This document shows, one piece after another, positions 42,731-50,371 of a DNA stretch of 64,000 nt (position 1 is the stretch's first letter; each line of letters starts with the position of its first letter). This DNA is from Mogibacterium sp. GTDB taxonomy: Bacteria > Bacillota > Clostridia > Peptostreptococcales > Anaerovoracaceae. The notes under the pieces are model-generated. The model saw nothing but the letters and a program-made list of their open reading frames with translations. It had not been told where the DNA came from and made no database searches. The position numbers were made by a program, and so were the translations under genes. The DNA lies in assembly GCA_017433975.1 (NCBI GenBank), contig JAFRGD010000014.1, positions 1-64,000 of the forward strand, read 5' to 3'.

Positions 42731-43765
42731 TTATTCACAAAGATACCGGTCGATCTCCTCGTCGCAGAGCTCGGAGAGCACAAACGACATGTATGTGTGG
42801 CAGAGGTGGTTCTTGAGTGCGCGGTACCCCAGGCTCTCCGTCTCTTTGAGGTTGAGGCCGAGGAGGTCCTTGTCCTCTTCATACGTCCCGCCCCGGAAAT
42901 ACCGGTACGCGCGGGTGAAGCGCTCCTTTTGGTTCTTCTCCATCGCGTCGTAATTGAACAGGTGCTCCTTGCCGATCTTGGAGAAGTGGTGCGGCGGGAG
43001 CCGCAGCGGGACGTCCGGAACGATGTCGTCGGCGTTGGTGTAATAGTGGAAGTTCGGGTAGGACTTCCCGTCGTTCCACTCGCCTTCCGTCTCGTAGTTC
43101 GGCGACGCGAAGGTGTATACGAAGTTCGCGTTGTCGTTGGCGAAGGCGCGGCTGAGTCGTCCGAGGACGTTCGCGGTGGACGCGCCAAGGCTGTGACCGG
43201 TGATGAAGAGGATCGTGTTGTCCTTGTCGGCGCCTTCGAAACGGTCGATGTACTCCTTCAGGGACGCGGCGCAGCTCCGCCCGCCCTCATAGAAGCCGTC
43301 CAGAACCGATTTGGCGTCCGTGATGGCGTCCGGCACCGTCGTCGTGCCCTTGATGACTGCGCAGAACACGTGGTATTCCTTACCGCCCTTCTCAAGCTTC
43401 TTGTGGCCAAACGTCCGGGCCGGGTCGCTGACCTCGTTCCTGGTCCTGGTCGACAGCAGGTAGTACTCGCTCATGATCTCGTCAAAGCCGAGTTGGCGGA
43501 GCACCCCCTCCCCTCTGCGCGCGGTGAATTCCACGTCGTTGCTCAGGACGAGCCCGGCCGTCACCAGGTTGAGGTTCTCCTCCGCCGCGGTCGCGTCCTG
43601 CAGGAGGTCGTCCCAGTTCCACGGAATCTGCATTCCCCGCGTGAACTGAACCGGAATCCATGTGACGCCCGGCGCGTGCGCTTCCGGGACGGTCCGTCCG
43701 CCTTCCGTTGCAACCCGCTCTGTCACGGCGGCCGCGTTTCTTTTTTCGATGGTCGGGATGTTCAT
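42731..43765 (-). CDS. Class 3 lipase-like alpha/beta hydrolase
   Basis: This 344-aa protein contains the nucleophile elbow TGHSLGAS in the middle of the chain, with the acid expected around DIVPD and the His near the PHHF/GKEH segment, as in fungal-type (class 3) lipases. No signal peptide is visible, so the enzyme is probably cytoplasmic or released by another route. The MNIP start at 43765 has AAAGGAG upstream; the open frame extends to 43828 without a site. It lies directly upstream of paralogue 3 on the same strand and is divergent from the HD gene. Lipid or ester substrate unknown. Confidence 0.83.
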   Translation of the reverse strand: MNIPTIEKRNAAAVTERVATEGGRTVPEAHAPGVTWIPVQFTRGMQIPWNWDDLLQDATAAEENLNLVTAGLVLSNDVEFTARRGEGVLRQLGFDEIMSEYYLLSTRTRNEVSDPARTFGHKKLEKGGKEYHVFCAVIKGTTTVPDAITDAKSVLDGFYEGGRSCAASLKEYIDRFEGADKDNTILFITGHSLGASTANVLGRLSRAFANDNANFVYTFASPNYETEGEWNDGKSYPNFHYYTNADDIVPDVPLRLPPHHFSKIGKEHLFNYDAMEKNQKERFTRAYRYFRGGTYEEDKDLLGLNLKETESLGYRALKNHLCHTYMSFVLSELCDEEIDRYLCE

Positions 43766-43809
43766 TCTAGTGCTCCTTTCATGCGAAACTCTAAAATAAT
43801 AATACTTGA

Positions 43810-43838
43810 TTGCCCGAAACAAGTCCATAATTTATAAT
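43810..43838 (+). promoter_or_regulatory. Promoter for the HD-domain gene
   Basis: TTGCCC (43810-43815), 17 bases, then a perfect TATAAT (43833-43838). Confidence 0.65.
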
Positions 43839-43869
43839 TAATGTAATAGACATATCAGGGAGGACATCC

Positions 43870-44523
43870 ATGAATGCAGCTTTCTTAGATCGGTTGATCG
43901 ACGCGCTGATGACGGACAAGCCGTCCGTTGCCATCGAAGCGATGCGCGCGTCCGGTGAGCTTGGGCACGAGGTTCCCGAGCTGACGCGCATGGTCGGCGC
44001 GCACCAGAGCCGCCTGTATCATCTCGAAGACGTCTGGGAGCACACGATGATGGTCATCGACCTCGCCGCGGGCGTCAAGGACCAGGCGAGCGACCCGGCC
44101 CGCTTCATGCTCGCCGCGCTGCTGCACGACACCGGCAAGGCGATCACCGAGGAGTCCCACATCGACGCGGCGACCGGGGAAGTCGTCTACAACAACATCG
44201 GCCACCCGGCGGCCGGCGCGTATGTCGCGGAGACGGTTCTGCGGCGTTTCACGGACGACCGGGAGCTCCGGGATTACGTGTTTGACTTCGTCGGCCACCA
44301 CCACGCCGTCTACGACATCGACAAGGCGCTTCAGGCGAACGGGAACGTCATCGATGACCGGGTGCGCGCTCTACTGCAGCTAAAGTACCTGCGCGACTAC
44401 GCCCTGTTCAACCGGGAGGCTGACGCGCTCGGTGTCATCCCGGGGTCCAAGTCCGGCATCCGGCCGGCGCTCTTCCTCGCGGCGTACGCGGAGATCGACC
44501 CGGAATTTGCAAGCCGTTATTGA
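43870..44523 (+). CDS. HD-domain phosphohydrolase
   Basis: This 217-aa protein has a single HD domain: the first His lies in the VWEHTMMV helix, the HD pair in AALLHDTGK, and a further His pair in VGHHHAVYD, with the final Asp in the KYLRDYA helix. The arrangement resembles the HD domain attached to bacterial CCA-adding enzymes, here standing alone. It may act as a 2',3'-cyclic phosphodiesterase or nucleotidase. GGGAGG precedes the ATG. It starts a plus-strand group with the VOC protein 25 bases later. Confidence 0.87.
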   Translation: MNAAFLDRLIDALMTDKPSVAIEAMRASGELGHEVPELTRMVGAHQSRLYHLEDVWEHTMMVIDLAAGVKDQASDPARFMLAALLHDTGKAITEESHIDAATGEVVYNNIGHPAAGAYVAETVLRRFTDDRELRDYVFDFVGHHHAVYDIDKALQANGNVIDDRVRALLQLKYLRDYALFNREADALGVIPGSKSGIRPALFLAAYAEIDPEFASRY

Positions 44524-44548
44524 GGAACATGAAAGTGAGGTGCACGAA

Positions 44549-44899
44549 ATGAAAATGCTTCATGTGACAATTCAAACGGAGAAGTTTAACGAAGAAATCG
44601 CTTTTTATCAGGACATCGTCGGCCTCAAAATCGTCCGCGACATGAGGACGATCGGCCGCAATCTGGTCTTCCTCGCGGACAACGAGGGCGACACCTGCAT
44701 CGAGATCATCGACACACCGCAGGCCGAAGACGCCGGGAACGCGTATCTGTCCGTCGGCTTCCAGTCGGAAGACGTCGACGCGATGCGCGACCGCCTCGTG
44801 TCCATGGGCTACGAAGCGACGCCGATGATCAGCCCGAGTCCGACCGTCAAGTTCTTCTTCGTGAAAGACCCGGCCGGCGTCCGGGTGCAGTTTATGTAA
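44549..44899 (+). CDS. VOC-family (glyoxalase-like) protein
   Basis: This 116-aa single VOC domain shows the paired beta-alpha-beta-beta-beta modules: HVTIQTEKFNEEIAFYQDIVGLKI, CIEIID with a metal-ligand Glu, and the final KDPAGVRVQFM. It could be a lyase, isomerase or binding protein; the substrate cannot be named. The start at 44549 follows GTGAGGTG. The open frame upstream overlaps the HD gene out of frame and is not coding. Confidence 0.85.
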   Translation: MKMLHVTIQTEKFNEEIAFYQDIVGLKIVRDMRTIGRNLVFLADNEGDTCIEIIDTPQAEDAGNAYLSVGFQSEDVDAMRDRLVSMGYEATPMISPSPTVKFFFVKDPAGVRVQFM

Positions 44900-44938
44900 A
44901 TTGTTAATCCCTGAAAGACCGATTGGGGAGGAACGCGT

Positions 44939-45589
44939 ATGAATGGATTATCCGAATACACGCAGTCGGCGCTGGAGATCCTGCGGCAGCCGCAGAAGAC
45001 CATGCACTGGTACATCGTGCCGCTGCTGCTGATCACGATGTACATCGTCACGAAGCAGCTCCACGAGAAGAATTACAAGGTCGTGCTCGGCGGCTTCGCG
45101 CTCTGGGCCGTGGACATCTTTAATGAGATCTGGAACTCCATGATCTGCTTCATCAGCGGCTATGCTCCGGTCTGGGGCACGCCGGTCGGCGTGGGCAACA
45201 CCGCTTGGCTTCTGATGATCGGATACAATATCGAGATTTCTTTCATGTTCCTGATCATGGGAATCACGGTCTGCCTGATGCTCCCGGAGGATCCAAAGAA
45301 AAAGATTCTCGGCGTCAACAACCGCATCGTCTACTGCGTCGTGCTGACGACGCTCGCGGTGATCATCGAGTGCTTCCTCAACTACTGCGGCATCCTGACC
45401 TGGGAGTGGGCGTTCTGGCAGCGGAGCTGCCCGTGGATCCTGTGGCTCATCGGGTACCTGCCGTTCTTCGCCACCGCGTTCTACGTGCATGACCGGCCGA
45501 CCGTCAGGCAATCCGCGGCGGTCGTCGGCGGCCTGCTCGGCTTCGACGCGATCCTGATCGTGATCTGCGCTTTTCTTGGATGGATTTAA
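44939..45589 (+). CDS. Multi-pass membrane protein, 216 aa, unknown
   Basis: I do not recognise this family. Six hydrophobic segments are visible at about residues 23-39, 50-75, 88-111, 130-150, 160-180 and 193-215. It is rich in Trp and Cys, including FWQRSCPWILWLIGYLPFF. GGGGAGGAACG precedes the ATG. It is followed ten bases later by a 33-aa membrane peptide and then by an amidohydrolase, suggesting a membrane unit that serves the hydrolase. Confidence 0.75.
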   Translation: MNGLSEYTQSALEILRQPQKTMHWYIVPLLLITMYIVTKQLHEKNYKVVLGGFALWAVDIFNEIWNSMICFISGYAPVWGTPVGVGNTAWLLMIGYNIEISFMFLIMGITVCLMLPEDPKKKILGVNNRIVYCVVLTTLAVIIECFLNYCGILTWEWAFWQRSCPWILWLIGYLPFFATAFYVHDRPTVRQSAAVVGGLLGFDAILIVICAFLGWI

Positions 45590-45599
45590 GGAGGGGACT

Positions 45600-45701
45600 A
45601 TGGCAATCATTTCCGGCGGCGCGCTCGCCGTACTGATCGGCGCGACAATCATCGACTGCGGCCTCATCGTCGTGGCCTTCATCAGCTTTCTGAAGAAATA
45701 G
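45600..45701 (+). CDS. 33-aa single-pass membrane peptide
   Basis: This small gene starts at an ATG preceded by AAGGAGGGGAC, one of the strongest ribosome binding sites in the window. The predicted product begins MAIISGGALAVLIG, is almost entirely hydrophobic and ends SFLKK. It sits between the six-pass membrane protein and the amidohydrolase with short spacers on both sides, as expected for a small accessory subunit. Function is unknown. Confidence 0.65.
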   Translation: MAIISGGALAVLIGATIIDCGLIVVAFISFLKK

Positions 45702-45748
45702 GCCTGACACCGGCGCAGAACCATTATTTATATCACAGGAGAAGCAGA

Positions 45749-47026
45749 ATGAGAAAAAGACATTTCATGAAGGCAGCCTTTGTCGGGGGCCAGCTGATCA
45801 CCGGGCGGCACAAACCGGCCATCCAGGATTCGCTGGTCATGATCGACAACGGCGGAATCGTGTACGCCGGCGAGCGGAATTACGATATGGCCCCGAGCCT
45901 CGAGGGCTACGATGTCATCGACATCACCGGCAAAACGCTGATGCCGGGCCTCATCGACACGCACCTGCACTTCAGCGGCAACCTCAACGACAACGACTCC
46001 GACTGGGTGCGCGAGCCGCTGCTGCAGAAGCAAGTCATGGCGGTCCAGCAGTCCCGCGAGTGCCTCGAGAACGGCCTGACCACCGTCGGAGAGATCTCGC
46101 GCTTCGGTATTCCGATCCGGGACATGATCAACTCCGGTCAGATGATGGGACCGCGCGTCATCGCGAGCGGAAGAGGCTTTTGCGCGACGGCGTCGCACGG
46201 CGACTCGCACAACTGCTCCATCGAAGAAGTCGCTGCGGGCCATCCGTGGGCCGAGGCCGTCGACGGACCGTGGGAGCTCCGCAAAGCGGTCAGACGCCGG
46301 CTCCGGGAATGCCCGGACGCGATCAAAATCTGGGCGACCGGCGGCGGAATCTACCGCTGGGACACGTCCCGAGACCACCACTACACCCAGGAAGAAATCC
46401 GGGCGGTCGTCGAGGAGGCCGCCATGCGCGGCATCCCGGTCTGGTCCCACACGTACGGCCAGACGGCGCCTTCCGTCGAGGCGGGCGTGGACTTCATCAT
46501 CCACGGCTTCGAGATCGACGAGCCGACGATGGAAAAGATGTTCAACAAGGGCATCTACTTCTGCCCGACCATCAACTTCCTCCCGGCGTGGCTTTCGACC
46601 TACCCTCCGCAGTACATCCCGGGCGTCCACGACAAGTATGAGGGCAAGACGCTGATCGACAAGGAGCTCGCGCGGCTCTACGACAACGTCAACAAGGCGT
46701 ATAAGATGGGCGTCATCATCACCGTCGGGTCCGACAGCTTCAACTCCGATTCGACACCGTACGGCGTCACCGCCATCGGCGAGATCCACCGCTTCGTCGA
46801 CTGCTGCGGCATGAGCGAGATGGACGCGATCATCGCCGGAACCGCCAACGGCGCGAGGGCCCTTGGCATCTACCACCTCACCGGCTCCATCACCCGCGGC
46901 AAAAAAGCCGACATGCTGATCATCAACGGTGACCCGCTGAAGAGCATCTACGACATCAGCGTCGACAACATGGACATGATCATCAAGGGCGGCGAAGAGG
47001 TGCTTCGCTACAGAGATAAGAAATAA
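45749..47026 (+). CDS. Imidazolonepropionase-like amidohydrolase
   Basis: This 425-aa protein has a metal-dependent amidohydrolase TIM barrel. Metal and catalytic residues appear in GLIDTHLHFSG, KIWATGGG (lysine, in some members carboxylated), WSHTYG, IIHGFEID and TVGSDSF. The C-terminal KKADMLIINGDPL closes the composite beta domain. The group includes prolidase-like and imidazolonepropionase-like enzymes that hydrolyse cyclic or peptide amides. AGGAGAAG precedes the ATG. It is co-directional with two upstream membrane proteins and a small downstream protein. Confidence 0.88.
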   Translation: MRKRHFMKAAFVGGQLITGRHKPAIQDSLVMIDNGGIVYAGERNYDMAPSLEGYDVIDITGKTLMPGLIDTHLHFSGNLNDNDSDWVREPLLQKQVMAVQQSRECLENGLTTVGEISRFGIPIRDMINSGQMMGPRVIASGRGFCATASHGDSHNCSIEEVAAGHPWAEAVDGPWELRKAVRRRLRECPDAIKIWATGGGIYRWDTSRDHHYTQEEIRAVVEEAAMRGIPVWSHTYGQTAPSVEAGVDFIIHGFEIDEPTMEKMFNKGIYFCPTINFLPAWLSTYPPQYIPGVHDKYEGKTLIDKELARLYDNVNKAYKMGVIITVGSDSFNSDSTPYGVTAIGEIHRFVDCCGMSEMDAIIAGTANGARALGIYHLTGSITRGKKADMLIINGDPLKSIYDISVDNMDMIIKGGEEVLRYRDKK

Positions 47027-47041
47027 GGGGGAGGCATCGAT

Positions 47042-47347
47042 ATGAATGACAAAGAAACCATGCAGAATATCATGCAGAGTCTCAACCAGATTCTCACCAT
47101 GCAATTTGACTATCCGCCGAACGGCGAGGGCTCCCTCGGTTACAAGGGCTTTAACCTGTACCGGTTCAAGGTCGACGACGTCGACCGGATCAACCAATAC
47201 ATACAGAAGAGAGCGGACAGCTATAAGCACTCGTACAATCACCAGGTGCTGGCGCAGGAGATCATCACCGACCTCCTGGACGACGGGCTGATTACCTTCG
47301 GAGGATACGGCTTCAAGAAGCAACAGAAAGAGAACCACAGTATCTGA
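47042..47347 (+). CDS. Small hypothetical protein, 101 aa
   Basis: I do not recognise this protein. It is soluble, with an N-terminal helix (TMQNIMQSLNQILTM), a Tyr/Gly-rich middle and a helical C-terminal half. GGGGGAGG lies before the ATG, 15 bases after the amidohydrolase stop. It ends the operon ahead of a terminator. Confidence 0.7.
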   Translation: MNDKETMQNIMQSLNQILTMQFDYPPNGEGSLGYKGFNLYRFKVDDVDRINQYIQKRADSYKHSYNHQVLAQEIITDLLDDGLITFGGYGFKKQQKENHSI

Positions 47348-47385
47348 CGGTGGTCTGCCACAATCCTCCCAAACCGCAATCAAAG

Positions 47386-47416
47386 ACCGCCGGCCGCAAT
47401 GGCAGGCGGTTTTTTC
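47386..47416 (+). terminator. Intrinsic terminator of the amidohydrolase operon
   Basis: ACCGCCGGCC pairs with GGCAGGCGGT (one mismatch) around loop GCAAT, followed by six T. The right arm and loop are identical to the tRNA-Ala terminator at 29729. Confidence 0.88.
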
Positions 47417-47478
47417 GTTGTCGCCGGTCCAGACTTTGCTACCGGTTTGGCGGGGTTTCGCGGTTCGTCCGTCAGCGG

Positions 47479-48015
47479 CTAGAACAGCCGCATCTGCAGG
47501 TACCGTTTCAGGTCCGGTCCCGGGCCGTCCACGTAGGTGCTGCGGGCGATCTCCCGGAGCTCCCGGTCGCCCTTAGCCAGGATGTTGGCCTGCGGGATGT
47601 GGACGTTGATCGTCTCTTGCTGCGCGTCCAGCTTATCGAACAACTGCTTGTTCTCGATGAAGTAGTCCTGAACCGGAAGATAGTATACGATCTCGTTGAC
47701 CACGTCAACATAGAACAGGACGAAGGCGCCCGAAGAGTTCAACGCGTACTGAATGGTCCGGGTCTCGAGCGAATACGTAAACGCGTCCTCCCGCGTCAGC
47801 TTGCTCGGGTTCTTTGTCCCCTTGATCTGGCACTCCAGCCGGTGACCGAGCCACCGGTCGTTTTCCGACAGTTCAATCACGCAGTCCCGGCCGACCGCCG
47901 GGTCCGGGTCCTCGCGGTAAAGCCAGCGCTCCGCATCGATCTGATAGTGAACGATCGCGCAGGCCCGCGATCCGATCTTCCGCTGTTCGCTGTCAATCGA
48001 CATCCGTGTACTCAT
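47479..48015 (-). CDS. DUF4365-like protein (possible PD-(D/E)XK nuclease fold)
   Basis: This 178-aa protein resembles the DUF4365 group. The segment RKIGSRACAIVHY is followed by DCVIEL and, after a short loop, LECQIKGT, which reads as the D...ExK catalytic pattern of PD-(D/E)XK nucleases with Gln between. Members often occur near defence loci, but this copy stands alone between terminators. The start is uncertain: GTG 48024, ATG 48021 and ATG 48015 are all in frame; the last has the best spacing from GCGGGTG. A TATAAT on the minus strand lies at about 48053-48058. Confidence 0.7.
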   Translation of the reverse strand: MSTRMSIDSEQRKIGSRACAIVHYQIDAERWLYREDPDPAVGRDCVIELSENDRWLGHRLECQIKGTKNPSKLTREDAFTYSLETRTIQYALNSSGAFVLFYVDVVNEIVYYLPVQDYFIENKQLFDKLDAQQETINVHIPQANILAKGDRELREIARSTYVDGPGPDLKRYLQMRLF

Positions 48016-48081
48016 ATTCATCACCCGCAGTTCTTTGCAACGCTTTTTTTAATTATATCAATTATTGTTCTGCGATACCAC

Positions 48082-48107
48082 AAAAAACAACCCCCGACGG
48101 GGCTTGT
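48082..48107 (-). terminator. Minus-strand terminator
   Basis: On the minus strand ACAAGCCCC pairs with GGGGGTTGT and runs into six T. It would stop transcripts reading leftward from the dpaL side. Confidence 0.7.
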
Positions 48108-48108
48108 G

Positions 48109-48138
48109 GCGTACCAACGCTTTTGGTACGCTCTTTTT
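48109..48138 (+). terminator. Plus-strand terminator
   Basis: GCGTACCAA pairs with TTGGTACGC and runs into CTTTTT-like T-run. It is immediately next to the opposite-facing terminator and about 100 bases before the next plus-strand gene. Confidence 0.75.
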
Positions 48139-48236
48139 AATGACGGAAACTGCTAACACCGTTTGCGTTTCCGCAGAGAACGATTGTTTTGTCCCGAACG
48201 ACGACAGGTCCGGGATGTGACCGAAAGGAGAAAAAG

Positions 48237-48635
48237 ATGGCTTGTTTTTTGGTAAGTGCAGCGGAGGCCGTAGTCGTAACCGCGGTGGAAAAGCACGAGG
48301 AAAAGAAAGAAAAAAGCGAAGAAATCCGCGTCACCGTGGACGCTCCGGTGAAAGTTCCGATGAGCAGAAAACTGAAGTGGCTCACATACATGCTCTGGGG
48401 TGGCGTGATTCTGCTGGCGTACGAGCATGTCTGGCACGGAGAAGTCGTTCCGTGGTTCCCGTTCCTGACCGCGATGAGCGACCCGGGCGACGCCGCGGAG
48501 ATGTTCCATGAGATGGCGACCATCGGCGTGACCATGGCCGTAATCATCACGGTCTGCTGGTTTATCATGTGCAAGGCCGCAGACGCGATCATGGCGAGAA
48601 AGTCGCAACTGCCGGCGGTCGGACAGGAACTGTAA
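48237..48635 (+). CDS. Small membrane protein, 132 aa, unknown
   Basis: The N-terminus MACFLVSAAEAVVVTAVEK is followed by a highly charged Lys/Glu segment and two hydrophobic helices at about 50-66 and 94-113. I do not recognise the family. AAAGGAG precedes the ATG at 48237; the upstream in-frame start at 48189 has none. It is followed 12 bases later by another small membrane protein, so the two probably form a complex. Confidence 0.75.
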   Translation: MACFLVSAAEAVVVTAVEKHEEKKEKSEEIRVTVDAPVKVPMSRKLKWLTYMLWGGVILLAYEHVWHGEVVPWFPFLTAMSDPGDAAEMFHEMATIGVTMAVIITVCWFIMCKAADAIMARKSQLPAVGQEL

Positions 48636-48647
48636 GGGGGTGGCAAC

Positions 48648-48992
48648 ATGACACTGCTTATTACAGTATTTGCAGCCATTATCGTAACGATTAAATGGTA
48701 CACCCGCAAGGACGATACCATGCAGCTCGGCTTGCTGGTGTTCATGTTCTGGGGCGCCTCGCTGATGTGGCTCGGCGATGCGATCTTCGGTTACATTGAA
48801 GAACAGGCGGAGTTCTTTGCGCCGGCGCCTGCCGACATGCTGAACGACGCGTACCTAGGACTGTCCGTCGTCGCGCTCGCGCTGGTCATCTGGCTCGTGC
48901 GGCTGCTGATCACGGACCCGAAGGGCGTCGTCAAGAGTTCGATCCAGAAGTCGGTTGCTTCCGACAGCAAGAAAAAGGCGAAGACCGCTTAA
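48648..48992 (+). CDS. Small membrane protein, 114 aa, unknown
   Basis: Three hydrophobic helices are visible, at about residues 2-16, 27-47 and 69-88. A basic Lys/Ser tail follows. The strong GGGGG site precedes the ATG, and a clear terminator follows the stop. The unit with the preceding gene is short and self-contained. Function is unknown. Confidence 0.75.
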   Translation: MTLLITVFAAIIVTIKWYTRKDDTMQLGLLVFMFWGASLMWLGDAIFGYIEEQAEFFAPAPADMLNDAYLGLSVVALALVIWLVRLLITDPKGVVKSSIQKSVASDSKKKAKTA

Positions 48993-49023
48993 TAAATCTC
49001 AGAGAAAAACATGGAAAACGAAA

Positions 49024-49055
49024 AGAAGGCGCTTTCGCAGCGTCTTCTTTTCTTC
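49024..49055 (+). terminator. Terminator of the small membrane protein pair
   Basis: AGAAGGCGCT pairs with AGCGTCTTCT around TTCGC, followed by TTTTCTT. Confidence 0.85.
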
Positions 49056-49092
49056 TGCTATCGTTTCTATTGTTGATTCCGTGGGCTCCCGT

Positions 49093-50301
49093 CTATTCCG
49101 CGCCGTGGACGATGCGGTCGTAATTCTCCGGGTCCGTGTTGCTCTCGGTACTGATGAGAAGCACGACGGACTCCGGGCCGAGCCCCATCGCTACGCGGGC
49201 TTCCGCCAGGCTGTCGTCAGTCAAGACGGCCGCGAGCGCGCCGAGCGTCGCAGCGCCGGACTCCCCCGACACGACGGCCGGGTCGCCGGAAAGCCCCGCG
49301 GCGTACCGCCGCATCCCGTCCGCCGCGACCGGGTCCGTGCAGGAAATGCAGAACTCCGAATAGTCCCGGACGACCGGCCAGATCACGGAGCACGGGGTCC
49401 CGCAGTTGAGGCCGGCCATGATCGTGACCGGGGCGCCGCCGACGGAGTGCGCGGCGCCGTCGCCGGCCTTCACGGACTGGTAGAAGCAGTCCGCGACCGT
49501 CGGCTCGACGATGACCGTCACCGGCTTGTCCCCGCCGTAACGGTCCGCGAAATATCCCAGCACGCCGCCCGCCATCGCCCCGACGCCGGCCTGCAGGAAC
49601 AGGTGGGTCGGATGAACGGCTTGCGCCGCCAACTCTTCCGCGGCCTCAGCCGCGAGGGTGAGATACCCCTGAACGATCCACGTCGGGACGGTTTCATACC
49701 CTTCCCAGGCCGTATCCTGGATCAGAACCCATCCGTTCTCTTCGCTCATGCGTTTGGCGTATTTTACCGTATCGTCGTAACTCAGGTCCGTAATCGCGAC
49801 CTCGGCCGGGCCGGCGCCGCGAATCGCCGCCGCGCGGACCTCCTGCGTCCCGTACGGCATGTAGACGTGCGCCTTGTAGCCAAAGAGGCCCGCCGCCCAA
49901 GAAACGCCCTTGCCGTGGTTCCCGTCCGTGCAGGTCACGAACTCGATTCCTGCGATTTTTTCTTTATATTCCCCGGAAAGCAGTTCCCCGAGCCGCGTCG
50001 TCTCCGGGTCGAGGCCCAGCCGTTCGCAGAGGATCCGGAACATCGCGTAGCTCCCACCCAGCCCTTTGAAGGCCTTGAGGCCGAACTGCGGGGATTCGTC
50101 CTTCACATAGATGCTCCCGACGCCGAGCGAAGCGGCCAGCGACGGCAGGCTGACGAGCGGCGTCGGTTCATAGCCGCGGACCTGCTCGTGAAACCGCCGG
50201 ACCGCCTGGGCGGCCGGGACGCGGAACGGTTCCGGAATCGCCGAAGTCCAGGCTTTCGGGTTCTCGATGACGTTTACGTTTTGACTGCTCCACTCTCTCA
50301 T
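49093..50301 (-). CDS. dpaL: Diaminopropionate ammonia-lyase
   Basis: DpaL is a PLP-dependent fold type II enzyme that splits 2,3-diaminopropionate into pyruvate and ammonia. The 402-aa protein contains KDESPQFGLKAFKGLGG with the likely PLP lysine at 79, TDGNHGKGVSWAA for the phosphate/asparagine loop, the Gly-rich AGVGAMAGGV and a final STESNTD. GGGAGG precedes the ATG. It is preceded on the same strand by an M20 amidohydrolase, the same neighbourhood seen for ygeX-ygeY in enterobacteria, consistent with catabolism of a diaminopropionate-containing or ureido compound. Confidence 0.92.
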   Translation of the reverse strand: MREWSSQNVNVIENPKAWTSAIPEPFRVPAAQAVRRFHEQVRGYEPTPLVSLPSLAASLGVGSIYVKDESPQFGLKAFKGLGGSYAMFRILCERLGLDPETTRLGELLSGEYKEKIAGIEFVTCTDGNHGKGVSWAAGLFGYKAHVYMPYGTQEVRAAAIRGAGPAEVAITDLSYDDTVKYAKRMSEENGWVLIQDTAWEGYETVPTWIVQGYLTLAAEAAEELAAQAVHPTHLFLQAGVGAMAGGVLGYFADRYGGDKPVTVIVEPTVADCFYQSVKAGDGAAHSVGGAPVTIMAGLNCGTPCSVIWPVVRDYSEFCISCTDPVAADGMRRYAAGLSGDPAVVSGESGAATLGALAAVLTDDSLAEARVAMGLGPESVVLLISTESNTDPENYDRIVHGAE

Positions 50302-50371
50302 GGTGTCCTCCCAAAATTTTTACGCAAACGCGCGCACGCGCACGGATCGACGCGGTCTCACAGGCGCGTCC

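Noticed and set aside
48109..48236. Known riboswitch upstream of the small membrane gene pair
   Set aside because: Stems and a terminator are present, but no signature of a known riboswitch class could be recognised, and the terminator fits simple operon isolation.
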